Part shown: one piece after another, positions 50,000 through 59,580 of the stretch
How positions within the stretch are numbered: the stretch's first letter is position 1
Layout: each line of letters opens with the position of its first letter
NCBI GenBank assembly: GCA_946406115.1
Contig: OX291547.1
Location: forward strand, 12,281,001-12,345,000
From: Apoda limacodes
Lineage: Eukaryota > Arthropoda > Insecta > Lepidoptera > Limacodidae
Reading direction: 5' to 3'
Length of the DNA stretch: 64,000 bases
Made by a program: the position numbers and the translations under genes
The notes under the pieces: model-generated
Database searches by the model: none
What the model was told of the DNA's origin: nothing
Seen by the model: only the letters and a program-made list of their open reading frames with translations

Positions 50000-50460
50000 C
50001 GCAGAGCTTTTTTTTTCGTTTAATTATTAAAAATGTCCACATATGGATTCACATGGAATAGAATGTTCACTTCCAAATATTACGGAGCTAAGAAATCAAG
50101 TGTCAATTTGCTTCCCATAAAGTTCAGGCATATATATATAAAAAATGCTAAAATTAGGATTTTTATAAGTGATGATAATCTAGCAATGTGCTAAAAACGT
50201 ATTTCTGTGAAATTTTTATTGATTTATTTTGAAGAATGAGCAAATAAACTTAAAATAATGATCCCGTTACTCAATTATTGCTTAAGTATATTAAGCATTA
50301 AACTGACCAAAATATTTACTTAATATGTGTTTAATTTTTTTATGCATAGATAAAATCTTATATGCAACTGCACGAAATTGGTTTTTGATACTCGAAAAAC
50401 GCTATTTCGTTACTCTCTTCACTCGTAACGAAAAATGGCGCTCATATTTAAATTACTTTA
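50000..50460. repeat. Diverged repeat, copy 2 (pairs with 36760-37110)
   Basis: CACATGGAATAGAATG, TTCAGGCATATATATA, ATTTTTATAAGTGATG, GCAATGTGCTAAAAAC and GATAAAATCTTATATGCAAC, CTGCACGAAATTGG follow the same order as copy 1. It is AT-rich and non-coding. Confidence 0.55.
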
Positions 50461-50574
50461 ATTTTGTGACAGTTGCAAAAATAGCTATTATTTCATTAAA
50501 TCCAGGATTTAATGGTTTTAAGATTTACTTACGAGCTTAAAACATAAGAATAACAAATCCCTACGCAATATTTA

Positions 50575-51240
50575 TTACTAGATTTTGCCTGCGGCTCTGC
50601 CCGCCCTAAATTCGTTTATGGGCGTGGTAATCCTTAATTATACTAATCAAGTATGCTATAGCTCAAGCGCGGTTAAAGTTATTACCGAGGGAACCTGTGC
50701 ATGTGCCAAGTTTCATCCCGACCCGTCCAGTGGTTAAAGCGTGATTGAGTAACAAACCAATCTTTCACATTTGTGATATAATTAGGAAAAGTAGGATTTC
50801 AAACCTAAAGAAACTAATCCATTAACAAGGTCTAATTTAGATGTCGTCTAGCATAATATTTTTTGTCTGCGTCGTTTTCATATGACATGGTCAATGTTGC
50901 TGCATGACTGAACATAAAAATCTTGATTTTTAAGCTTAGATTTCTAACACAAAAAAAGGTATGTTAAAATCTCATCATAATAAGAACAGAATTGGTGTGT
51001 AAGTAACTCATAAATTAGTAGTATTAGTACACAAAAACGTCCAAGTGCGTGTCATACACACATTAAGTTAGGGTTCTGTAAAATGACAATTATGCGGTTT
51101 CTACAAAGCTACTTAACAAATTTTGTGCAAAATAATTATGGGTTCCCCATATTTAGAACTGAAACTCGAAATTTTTTTTTTCATCAAACCCATACGTGTA
51201 GTGTATTTATGAATATTGAGGTTTCGAATATCATTTTTGA
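50575..51240. repeat. Two adjoining lepidopteran repeats upstream of the 200-bp repeat
   Basis: At 50580 the CTAGATTTTGCCTGCGGCTC and TATGGGCGTGGTAATC words mark the family seen at 38995. At 51038 AACGTCCAAGTGCGTGTCAT and TTAGGGTTCTGTAAAATGAC mark the family seen at 33340 and 39244; it is cut at 51235 by the 200-bp repeat. The stretch between is AT-rich without content I can name. Confidence 0.45.
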
Positions 51241-51434
51241 CGTGACAACGTCTTATAAATTGGTTTGCCGGGTGACACTTCAAGAAACTGCGTTACGCTC
51301 CGCTCACGTTATGCGCTCACAATGAGAGCGAGTGAGAGGCACGCGCCCGCCTAAGAGCGAGAGAGACAGACATAAAATCATTGTCACGTAAAACTTTCGC
51401 CCGTATACCGACTTTACAGGCAACCAGTTTTTTT
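51235..51434. repeat. 200-bp repeat, copy 2 of an apparently identical pair
   Basis: Its sequence is identical by eye to 30202-30401 over all 200 bases, while the flanks are unrelated. It is inserted into a decayed interspersed repeat at 51038-51234. The T run is 8 long here and 7 in copy 1. Confidence 0.85.
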
Positions 51435-51901
51435 TCTAAGCTGAATAGATGCGCGAGAGAGACTTCCAAAGTGGTAAAATGTGTGTCCGTCCCCCCCCCT
51501 CCCCTGTAACTTCTAAAATAAGAGAATGATAAAACTAAAAAAAATATATGATGTACATTACCATGCAAACTTCCACCGAAAATTTTATTGGTTTAAACGC
51601 ACGCAAGCAAGTAGTTTTTTTTAATACGTCATAAATCGTAAGCCGCAATTTACCTTCAATTAACTCAAATATCAAAATTAAAAAAAAAAAAAATACTAGA
51701 TAATGGTACTGAACCCTTTGTGCGCGAGTCCGACTCGCACTTGGCCGATTTTTAAAAGGGGGAACAAAAACTTTAAAGTTTTGAAGCTAATAACTATTTC
51801 AGCAAAGTGAGCACCTAAAAGAGAAAAGTACTTAAACACCTTAAAAGAATATTTGAAGACTATCGTGTACCTTAGGAAATGACATAGGATACTTAACAAC
51901 T

Positions 51902-52131
51902 TGAGTTACGCGGACGACGTGGTGCTGCTGGTCCCCTCTCTCAGCGCTTAACGTCAACTTATTGCAGTGTGTGAGTCATATGCCACTTCACATGGTTTTA
52001 TATATAATATTAAGAAAACCGAGAACATAGTTTTCAGGGGGGGTTCCAAATGTCCCTCTTTTATCCCACCAATCAAGTTCAATGGTATTGCTTTAAGCAG
52101 AGTGTACCAATTGAAATATCTTGCCCATTGG
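51902..52131 (+). pseudogene. LINE reverse transcriptase fragment, left part (host of a nested LINE)
   Basis: The plus strand encodes LSYADDVVLLVPSLSA, then a stop, then IAVCESYATSHGFIYNIKKT and RVYQLKYL. The order matches the palm and thumb of a lepidopteran LINE not otherwise seen here. The reading is broken at CCATTGG (52125-52131) by the minus-strand LINE and resumes at 55422. The YADD box is intact. The 5' part is missing. Confidence 0.78.
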
Positions 52132-55100
52132 TCAAGTCAAAGTCAAAGTAAAAATGTTTTATTCAAATTAGGATTTTACAATCACTTTTCAATCGTCAAA
52201 GTTATTAAATATTATTTTTTGAAATCCGGTTCACAATGTTGTTGATTTGTACCGAGAAGAATCCGGCAAGAAACTCTATAGTTACTCTTTTAAAAAAATC
52301 ATAAAAACTAAAAATACAATCAATGTTTTAAATTTTAGCCTGTACAATTTTATATTATTTCCATTTTAATTTGGTTTACCTATGCATCCTGCAATGGAGC
52401 ATCTTCAGTCCCAAGGATTTTTATCATTTACAAAGTCTGAAATATGATTTTCTGAAATTGATTAGTATGATTTTCTACAAAGTAGTTGTTTGATAAAACA
52501 TTTAAATTTACTTATTGTTAGCTTTTGAATATTATTGGGAACTTTGTTGTAAAAGTGTAAACATTGCCCTATAAAAGAGTTTCTTATTTTGTGTAGACGT
52601 GTATCATGCACCAACAGCTTATTTTTACTTCTAGTATTACTTTGTGAACGTCACTTTTCTTGCTGAAACTATTGATATTTTTATGTACATATAAAAGATT
52701 TTCATATATGTACTGCGACGCTAAAGTTAAAATATTTACTTCCCTAAACCTATCCCTCAGAGATATCCTAGATCCTAATTTATAAATAGCACGAATTGCC
52801 CTTTTTTGTAATAAAAATATTGTATTTACATCAGCAGCGCTACCCCACAATAGGATACCATATGTCATTATACTATAGAAATAGCTAAAATATACTATTT
52901 TTGCAGTGTCGACATCGGTCAATTGTCTTATTTTTTTTTTGGCTAGGTTATGAATATGAGGACCCCATTGAAGTTTGGAGTCCAGCATTATGCCAAGAAA
53001 GACTGTTGAATTAACAAGTTCTAATTGCCATTAACATTAATACATGTCTGTATCTGACTAACATTTGGTAATGTAAATTTAACACATTTGGTTTTTTTTT
53101 CATTAAGTAACAAATAATTAGCGGTAAACCAATTTACAATTTTAGAAAGGGCATTATTTAATTCATCATAACATGTCTGTCGTCTCTTACCTTAAAAAGT
53201 AAAGAAGTGTCATCAGCAAATAAGACAATGTCATGGTTTTTTACATGATATAGGAGATCGTTAATGTAAATAAGAAATAGAAAAGGACCTAAAATTGAGC
53301 CCTGAGGGACTCCCATAGTGACCGCTGATCCTGGAGATATTTCACCGTTGACATTTATTTTCTGTACTCTGCTACTCATGTAGGAGGTCAAAAGGTCGAG
53401 AGCTTTGCTTCTAATACCATAGTGATGCAGCTTCCTGATGAGATTTTCATGTTGGACACAGTCAAATGCCTTAGATAAATCACAAAGCACTCCAAGAGCT
53501 TCATGCGAATCCTATTTTTTAATAGTGCCACTTCTGCATCGGTTGTGGAACGGCCTTTCATAAAGCCAAACTCTTTACTACTAAGTAGGTCATTAATACA
53601 GAAATGGCTTAACATTTGACAAAGTATGATTTTTTCAAAAACTTTACTGAGTACAGGTAGTATTGAAATAGGCCGAAAATTATTAGGGTCTGTTGAACTA
53701 CCTGACTTAAAAAGAGGTATAACTTTGCTTAGTTTCATCTCATCAGGAAACACACCACTATCAACACAACTATTAAAAATTATGGCTAAGGGTTGTGCTA
53801 TAACATGAATTATTGAATTTATACTTTTTACAGAAAGTCCCCAAAGGTCTGTGGTGTTTTTTTATTTCTAATGTTTTAAATGTATTTATGATATCCGTAG
53901 GACTAATGTTTTTAAATACAAAGGGAACCTTACATTCAGGAACACTAGTTTTTATTAATTTTTCTGCTAAAATAGGACTTGAGTTAAGAAGTTCAGTTGT
54001 TTTTAAAGGAATATTGCTAAAAAAAAATTCAAAGGCAACTGCTTTCTCAGAATTTGTTTTTAAACTAGTATTATCTACAATAAATTCAAAGTCCTGACAA
54101 GAATTCCTATTCCATGTTGTTTTTATTTTATTTGTTGAATTTTTTACTTTATGCCTGAAGTGAATTGATTTTGCAACAAGACAGACTTTTTTAAAGGTTA
54201 TTGAGTATTTTTTTACATATTACCTAAATATTTGGCTATTATTATAGGTTTTTTCTTTATATAATTCATACAGCGTACACCTACTTTTAAAAATACCTGG
54301 GGTAGCCCATTCACTTAAACTAAAGCGACTGGAAATAAGTTTCTTTTTTGCAGTAAATATTTTATTATACTCTGTAGTAATAGTGTCAAGAACAGTAGTA
54401 GTATTGTACATATCATTTGGGTTGCCATAATAAAGTAAACCCGGAAGTTTATGCAATAAGCTAGATCTAAATGATTCAATCCGTTTAGTTGTTATTGGTA
54501 TAAATTTAATTTACTTTTTTGTAATACTATTCTTTCTTTCTAAAGCTACTTACTGTCCACAATGATCTGACTCTAGATTGTCTATAATTGATTTTTGAAT
54601 TGGTTTTATATCAGTAAATATATTGTCGATACAAGTGGCACTAGATACAGCAATTCTTGTTGGTTCACAAAACAAATTATTAAATTAAAAGACCGAAATA
54701 AGGCGAGCAATCTATCTGGTGCTTAATGAGCTATTTTCTAAAATCTTTATATTAAAGTCTCCACAAACAATGATTTGTTTATTGGAATTGCTGATTTTAT
54801 TCAGCACTTCTTCCATAACTAATTCAAAATTATCATACATTGCACAAGGCGGCTTGTAGACACCCACAACAATGTGATGCTCAACTTCTATACAGGATAG
54901 CTCGGCAGTTCGCTCAACTGAGGGGCTCACAATGTCTTTACGTTCCTTAAACTTTAGCTGTTTATTAACTAAAATTAAAGAGCCACCATAGATGCATTTA
55001 CTCGTCTAAACGAACTTCCCACCTGGTGATTATTGAAATTGAACATAAACTGATGGCTGCGTAGCCAGTGTTTTTGGCAGTTTATGAACAATTCAATTTC

Positions 55101-55414
55101 TAGTTCTTTCTGAGATATTCCTTGTATATCTGATGCACCAGGTTCAATGGAATTTATTTTTAGTATGACAAAGTTTTTTTTTTTTCTGTTTGCATAAAAC
55201 TTGAGTAGACATAGATTGTTTAATATAATCATTATTAATGTTGGAATTATATAATATGCCAAAGTGGACCTTTGTTGTCTGAAAATTTAATTTAAATTAT
55301 TGAATGTCAAATTATTATACTGCTCAATAGAAGCAGGTTGTTTAGCTGAATGATTAGCTGAAATGTCAAATACACTATTATAATTGCACTGCTCAATAGA
55401 AGCAGGTTGATTAG
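52132..55414 (-). mobile_element. CR1-like LINE nested in another LINE
   Basis: On the minus strand: an endonuclease fragment (54930-54712; VGVYKPPCA and IIVCGDFNIKILENSS), a reverse transcriptase (53753-53388, PLFKSGSSTDPNNFRPISIL; 53490-53158, LCDLSKAFDCVQHENLI, MGVPQGSILGPFLFLIYIND, FADDTSLLF with intact FADD) and a C-terminal domain (52988-52584; YGILLWGSAADVN, LLQKRAIRAIY). The 3' UTR has CCGGATTCTTCTCGG and GAGTTTCTTGCCGG, ending TTTGACTTTGAC, the usual 3' end of a very common moth LINE. Flanks share CCATTGG (52125-52131 and 55415-55421), a probable target duplication. Frameshifts disable it. Confidence 0.85.
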
Positions 55415-55421
55415 CCATTGG

Positions 55422-55840
55422 GTTACTGATGACCTAAGAAATGATGTGAATATGGCGAGGGAGCGCAGAGACATATCAGTCCGGTCGAACATGTTGGAGC
55501 GAAGATTCTTACGATGTACAGATACAGTAAAAATAATGCTTTTTAAGCCATACTGTACATCATTGTACTCAGGGAGTCTTTGGTTCAGCTATACCCAGAG
55601 GGTGAGTAATGCACTAAGGATTCAGTGGATTCAGTACAATAAAGCATACAGGGCGCTGCTACGGCTGCCACGCTGAAGACCGTTGTCGATGTTCGCCCAG
55701 GCACGCACAGATAGATGGGTTTCACGCCATATGGCAAAAAAATCCGCCTCTCTGTTGAACGCAGTGGGTGGGAGCGGCAGCAGGGTTCTGAGTGTCATAG
55801 CTGAGCTTTGTTAGTCCACTGATATGGAAACCCATTACAC
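55422..55840 (+). pseudogene. LINE reverse transcriptase fragment, right part
   Basis: Directly after CCATTGG the plus strand resumes the protein left at 52124 (HWVTDDLRNDVNMARERRDI, RSNMLERRFLRCT, IMLFKPYCTSLYSGSLWFSY, YNKAYRALLRLPR, stop). A further open stretch (MFAQARTDRWVSRHMAKK) follows. The two parts belong to one element split by the nested LINE. Confidence 0.78.
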
Positions 55841-55857
55841 ACTAAGGACTAAATTTG

Positions 55858-55898
55858 TATTGGCTATTAAATATTAAAATTATATTTAATAGCCAATA
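55858..55898. repeat. 17-bp perfect palindrome with 7-nt loop
   Basis: TATTGGCTATTAAATAT at 55858-55874 is the exact inverse of 55882-55898. It is AT-rich and could form a small cruciform. No gene is nearby. Confidence 0.6.
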
Positions 55899-56321
55899 TT
55901 AAGTAATAACATAGGTTTTTTAGTTAAATTGTTACTAACAAAAATGGATCTATGTTATCTTACAAACTAAAATTTATTGAACTGAAAAATTGTAATTTTT
56001 AAAAAAACATTTATCTATTTATTTTCTGATTTTTCAAAATCCGTTTAGCGGTTTAGCCGTGAAAAGGTAACAGACAGACAAACACTTTTGCATTTATAAT
56101 ATTAAGTATGGATTTGTGGCAAGGCTGACAAACATGTTTTGCATGTGTGTCATACGTGGTGATAACCGTAACGGTTACGGTACGTATACCGTCTTGATTT
56201 TGATGATTCGGGTTGTAGCACCTTACATCTCCAGGGGTTTCAAAAAGAATAGTCGAAGAAAATAAAAGTTGCGTTTTACTATCAAAGTAGTTTTGTGTTT
56301 AATAGATAATAAGATTATAAA

Positions 56322-57165
56322 AAACCGGTCAAGTGCGAGTCGGACTCGCGCACCGCGGGTTCTGTAAAAGGTAAACTGTATTGAGAGACAAACTTAACTT
56401 CGCCGTTGGGCAACTGCTGTCCCATCACATCAACTTATGTCGCGATGAATACATCAACATAGGTCGCGGTTAGTTTACCGCAGAAAAAGATAATCGCAAA
56501 AAAAAATTTTGATGTAACAACAAATTTACGGTTTTTAGATTTTTTTTAACTTTATGTGTGTTACATTTCATTGCTTCCTGCTACATTTCATGATTCTAGG
56601 TCAACGAGAAGTTAATATGTGACAAAAATAACAGTATATTGGGTATATTTTTTTTAAATGCATTGACTTAGAAGCTTCATTTTTTACAACTTTGAGTGAC
56701 AGTATTTGATTTTATTTGATTTTAATTTCAGCTTTATACCTCCACGTGTTCTTGAGTAAATTGGTCTTGTTAGTCACACCAACAAACCTTTTTTTAATGT
56801 GTTATAACGACAAATTAACGAATTTCGGATTTTTCCCTATTTTTGTGATGTTACCTTGCTTCGTGTAAAAGTTCATGATTCAAGAACAACGGGAAGTTAA
56901 AGTACCCCATAGGTTTTGATTTATTTGTGAATGCCAAAATATGCGACAAAAATGGCCGTATTTTTTTATTGCGTTGACTTATAAGCTTGATTCTTTTACA
57001 GCTTCAAGGGACTATATACCAGTGTTTATTTTATATTAATTTCAACTTGATACTTTCACGCGTTCCCGAGAAAAAGAGTCTTGACAGACAGACAGACATA
57101 CAGACGGACAACAAAGTGATCCAATAATGGTTCCCTTTTTTCCTTTTGAGGTACGGAACCCCAAT
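56322..57165. repeat. Long interspersed repeat of the GTCGGACTCGCGCACCG family
   Basis: It begins AAAAAACCGGTCAAGTGCGA, GTCGGACTCGCGCACCGCGG and GTTCTGTAAAAGG, continues through two GAAGTTAA...GACAAAAAT blocks and a GACAGACAGACAGACATACA stretch, and ends GAGGTACGGAACCCC. No 5S-like block is present. It is non-coding and near full length for the family as far as I can judge. Upstream, 55850-56320 holds a piece of the GTTTAGCGGTTTAGCCGTG repeat. Confidence 0.6.
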
Positions 57166-57372
57166 TACATTGGAGACACTGCTGGCTGTATTCAAAAATC
57201 AAGCTAAGAATGGCTAGAAAACAAATTCTATTCGAAAAATTATGCAAATTTAAATTTCAAAATTATAAAAATAATAATTTAGAGTAAATAAAAAGTATAA
57301 CCTGCACAAGGTTATATTTGTGACAACGTTATTGTCATCAGCTATACCAATTATCTCTGTTTTTATGTGTAA

Positions 57373-58414
57373 GGGGGGTATTACATTATCAAATATCTTG
57401 GATCAAAGATCTTTGAGTCAAATAAATATGATAATGTAATATAGACATAGGATTTATCTTATCTTTTATCATAGATGTTTGACATGTGTTATTAAATTGG
57501 ATCCAAGAAGGTCAAAGAAAAAGGTAGCTAGTTAAATAAAAAAAAACGAAAAATTTAACTTGGCTGTATGTAGAAGTGTCGTCCCTTTTCCGCAATAAAA
57601 GAAAACGTGAAAATCGCCGAAAAATATTTTTATAAAATATTTGTGATCTATTTTCTGTAAAAAAAAAAACCGCAATACTTAAGACATGTGTTGTATGGGC
57701 TAAGCCTCTTTGCCTTCGCAGAAGCAACAATTAAACCAAAATAAAAATGCAGGAAAATAGCTTGAAGTGCTATTGCTTTAAAAGAATTTCGTAGGTATCA
57801 GATAGCGAGTACACAAACTACAAACCATAAAATTATATTTTAGTTAGATTGTCCCAACTGTGCATAACTTTTAGAGTATCTTGTTTTTTTTTTAAATGGC
57901 GTCTCCATTCGAGTGGAGTTTTAATGCTACGCAAACACTTATAAAAGTCGACGAAGAAAGTATATTTTTATACGACAACCTACACCTAGATTATAAAAAT
58001 CGAAATAAAATAGCGGCATTGAATAAAATTGCAGATATTATTACTAAAAGAACAGGCAAAATCTGTATTGTCTCGTCTTGAAATCCATTATCACAACATA
58101 TAACTTCATAATTTTTGATCATCGTAGCCAGATTCTTTTTTTCTATATTTTTTTTCTTTTTCAATAATAAAACAACGCACACTGTAGAATCGATAGTAGC
58201 ACACACAACCCTAATACTTTATAATTTGTGACACAACCGACTCGTTCTCCATTACAACCACAATGACATGTAGTCTGTGAAAATGACGAAAACCCGGATC
58301 ATAGAACTTTGATAGTGTAATAGGTACACAGAAATGACTCAACGGGTCAAATATTAGTGACAAAAGTTTTGATAATAGAGTTGATCCAAGATCTTTAATA
58401 ATGTAATACCCCCC
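57373..58414 (+). mobile_element. Harbinger-like element 3 with a Myb/SANT-like frame
   Basis: The ends GGGGGGTATTACATTAT-AAA and, inverted, the same with ATCTTGGATCAA match for about 33 bp with two differences. The left flank is TAA and the right GAA, so a TAA duplication is possible but imperfect. The 1042-bp element encodes a small Myb/SANT-like frame at 57896, the accessory type found in PIF/Harbinger transposons. No DDE transposase is visible. A minus-strand frame (57730-57512) starting MLLLRRQRG hints at a decayed transposase N-terminus but is weak. Confidence 0.65.
57896..58081 (+). CDS. Myb/SANT-like (MADF-type) DNA-binding domain, short frame in a transposon
   Basis: This 61-codon frame begins ATGGCGTCTCC and reads FEWSFNATQTLI, then YKNRNKIAALNKIADIITK and RTGKICIV. 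This fits the pattern of Myb/SANT-like domains (Trp and ATQ-LI, then K...IA, TG-x-x-C) that recognise transposon ends in Harbinger elements. The usual Trp before the second helix is absent here (Leu), and the protein stops right after the domain, where relatives continue. It may be a truncated pseudogene. No host function is implied. Confidence 0.5.
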   Translation: MASPFEWSFNATQTLIKVDEESIFLYDNLHLDYKNRNKIAALNKIADIITKRTGKICIVSS

Positions 58415-59502
58415 GAACTAAAAAAGTCATTAGTAGATAGATAATGTTTTAACTACTTGTAATGATTATGGGTCATTAACTTGAGCATCAAATTGAAGAG
58501 CAAGTTATTATGTTGTTTATGTCACATATACAATATGCTGCATCATGTTGATTTTTAACCGTCTTCAAATAAGGAAAAGGTTCTCAATTCACATGTTTGA
58601 CTTTTTTTTGGTATGTTCGAGCATAACTCCGTTATATATAGACGGATTTTTAAAGTTCTTTTTTTTATTTAAAAGGGTATACTTCCGAGGTGGTTAATTT
58701 AAAACTTTAACTTTTAGTAAATAAAAATAATTGGTGTTAATTAGGAACTGGTGGAACGCCTTTTATGTTGATGTGTGTATAAAATTTTGTTACAAGTATC
58801 GATGTCTTTAGTGTGCGAGAAAAAAAGCAATTCGTCACTCACAAGTAAAAAATAAAAACTTTTTAACAAATAAAACAACCGGCTTCAAAAAGATGTACTA
58901 AAAAGGTAAAAATTATTACTTATTTCCAAAAATCAGATCTGAATTACAGTTTTAAGTTGGTGTCTATGTATCGAAAAGTTTATACGTACTTCCTATTCAT
59001 GACACCAACTTCAATCTGTAATCCAGATCAGATTTTTGAAAATACGTAATTATTTTTACCTTTTTAGTGCATATTTTGACGCCCGTTGTTTTTTTTGTTA
59101 AAAAGTTTTTTTAGGGCTAAGGTAGCCAAATAGCTTAAACTGAACCCTTACGGTTTTGTCATGTCCGTTTGACCTTTTGTCATAGGCCGCTATCTCTGCA
59201 TCGATTCTACAGGATGTATTATGTGAATCGCTTCGTTGTTTATTGATTTATCACAATTGAAACATTTTTCTCCAGATTTTTCTATGTTACCAAAATTTGT
59301 CGCATTGTTATGATAAAAACTGTTTATGATAGTATTTTGTAATGGCACTAGTAACACCCAATATTCAGACAAACATAGACATTTATATTTCATAGTGTAC
59401 TGAGAGGGTTGCTTTGGGGGCACTAAATATCTTACTGTTGGGAAACTATAATAACCTACAATAAAAAAATCACTAAACTTTGTAGTCCCAGCACATAGTT
59501 TA
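58415..59502. other. Non-coding region with a foldback element and repeat debris
   Basis: Apart from the foldback at 58854-59111, this region holds GCTAAGGTAGCCAAATAGC and CCCTTACGGTTTTGTCATGT near 59120-59170, a common lepidopteran repeat end also seen near 31640. A 111-codon minus-strand frame (59525-59190) has no recognisable motif beyond a CFNC pair. Confidence 0.45.
58854..59111. repeat. 258-bp foldback element with about 111-bp arms
   Basis: Positions 58854-58964 and 59001-59111 are reverse complements with scattered differences (for example ACTTTTTAACAAA, ACTAAAAAGGTAAAAAT and AAGTTGGTGTC in each arm), around a 36-nt centre. Nearly the whole element folds on itself. This is a typical miniature foldback transposon, and a transcript would be a long hairpin. 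Confidence 0.85.
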
Positions 59503-59550
59503 ACTTTTTTTATACCACCAAACAAGCTAACGGCCAGCTTGATGTTAAGC
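59503..59550 (-). mobile_element. Family A LINE 3' tail at the left edge of the satellite
   Basis: TTTTTTTATACCAC, then CAAACAAGCTAACGGCCAGC and TTGATGTTAAGC, is the minus-oriented family A tail with its poly(A) complement and a short deletion (TAAGGTGGCA). The tandem array begins within about 30 bases. The matching reverse-transcriptase part is on the far side of the array at 63036. Confidence 0.7.
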
Positions 59551-59580
59551 TAAGATTTTCATGCAAAAAAAAGTATATTT

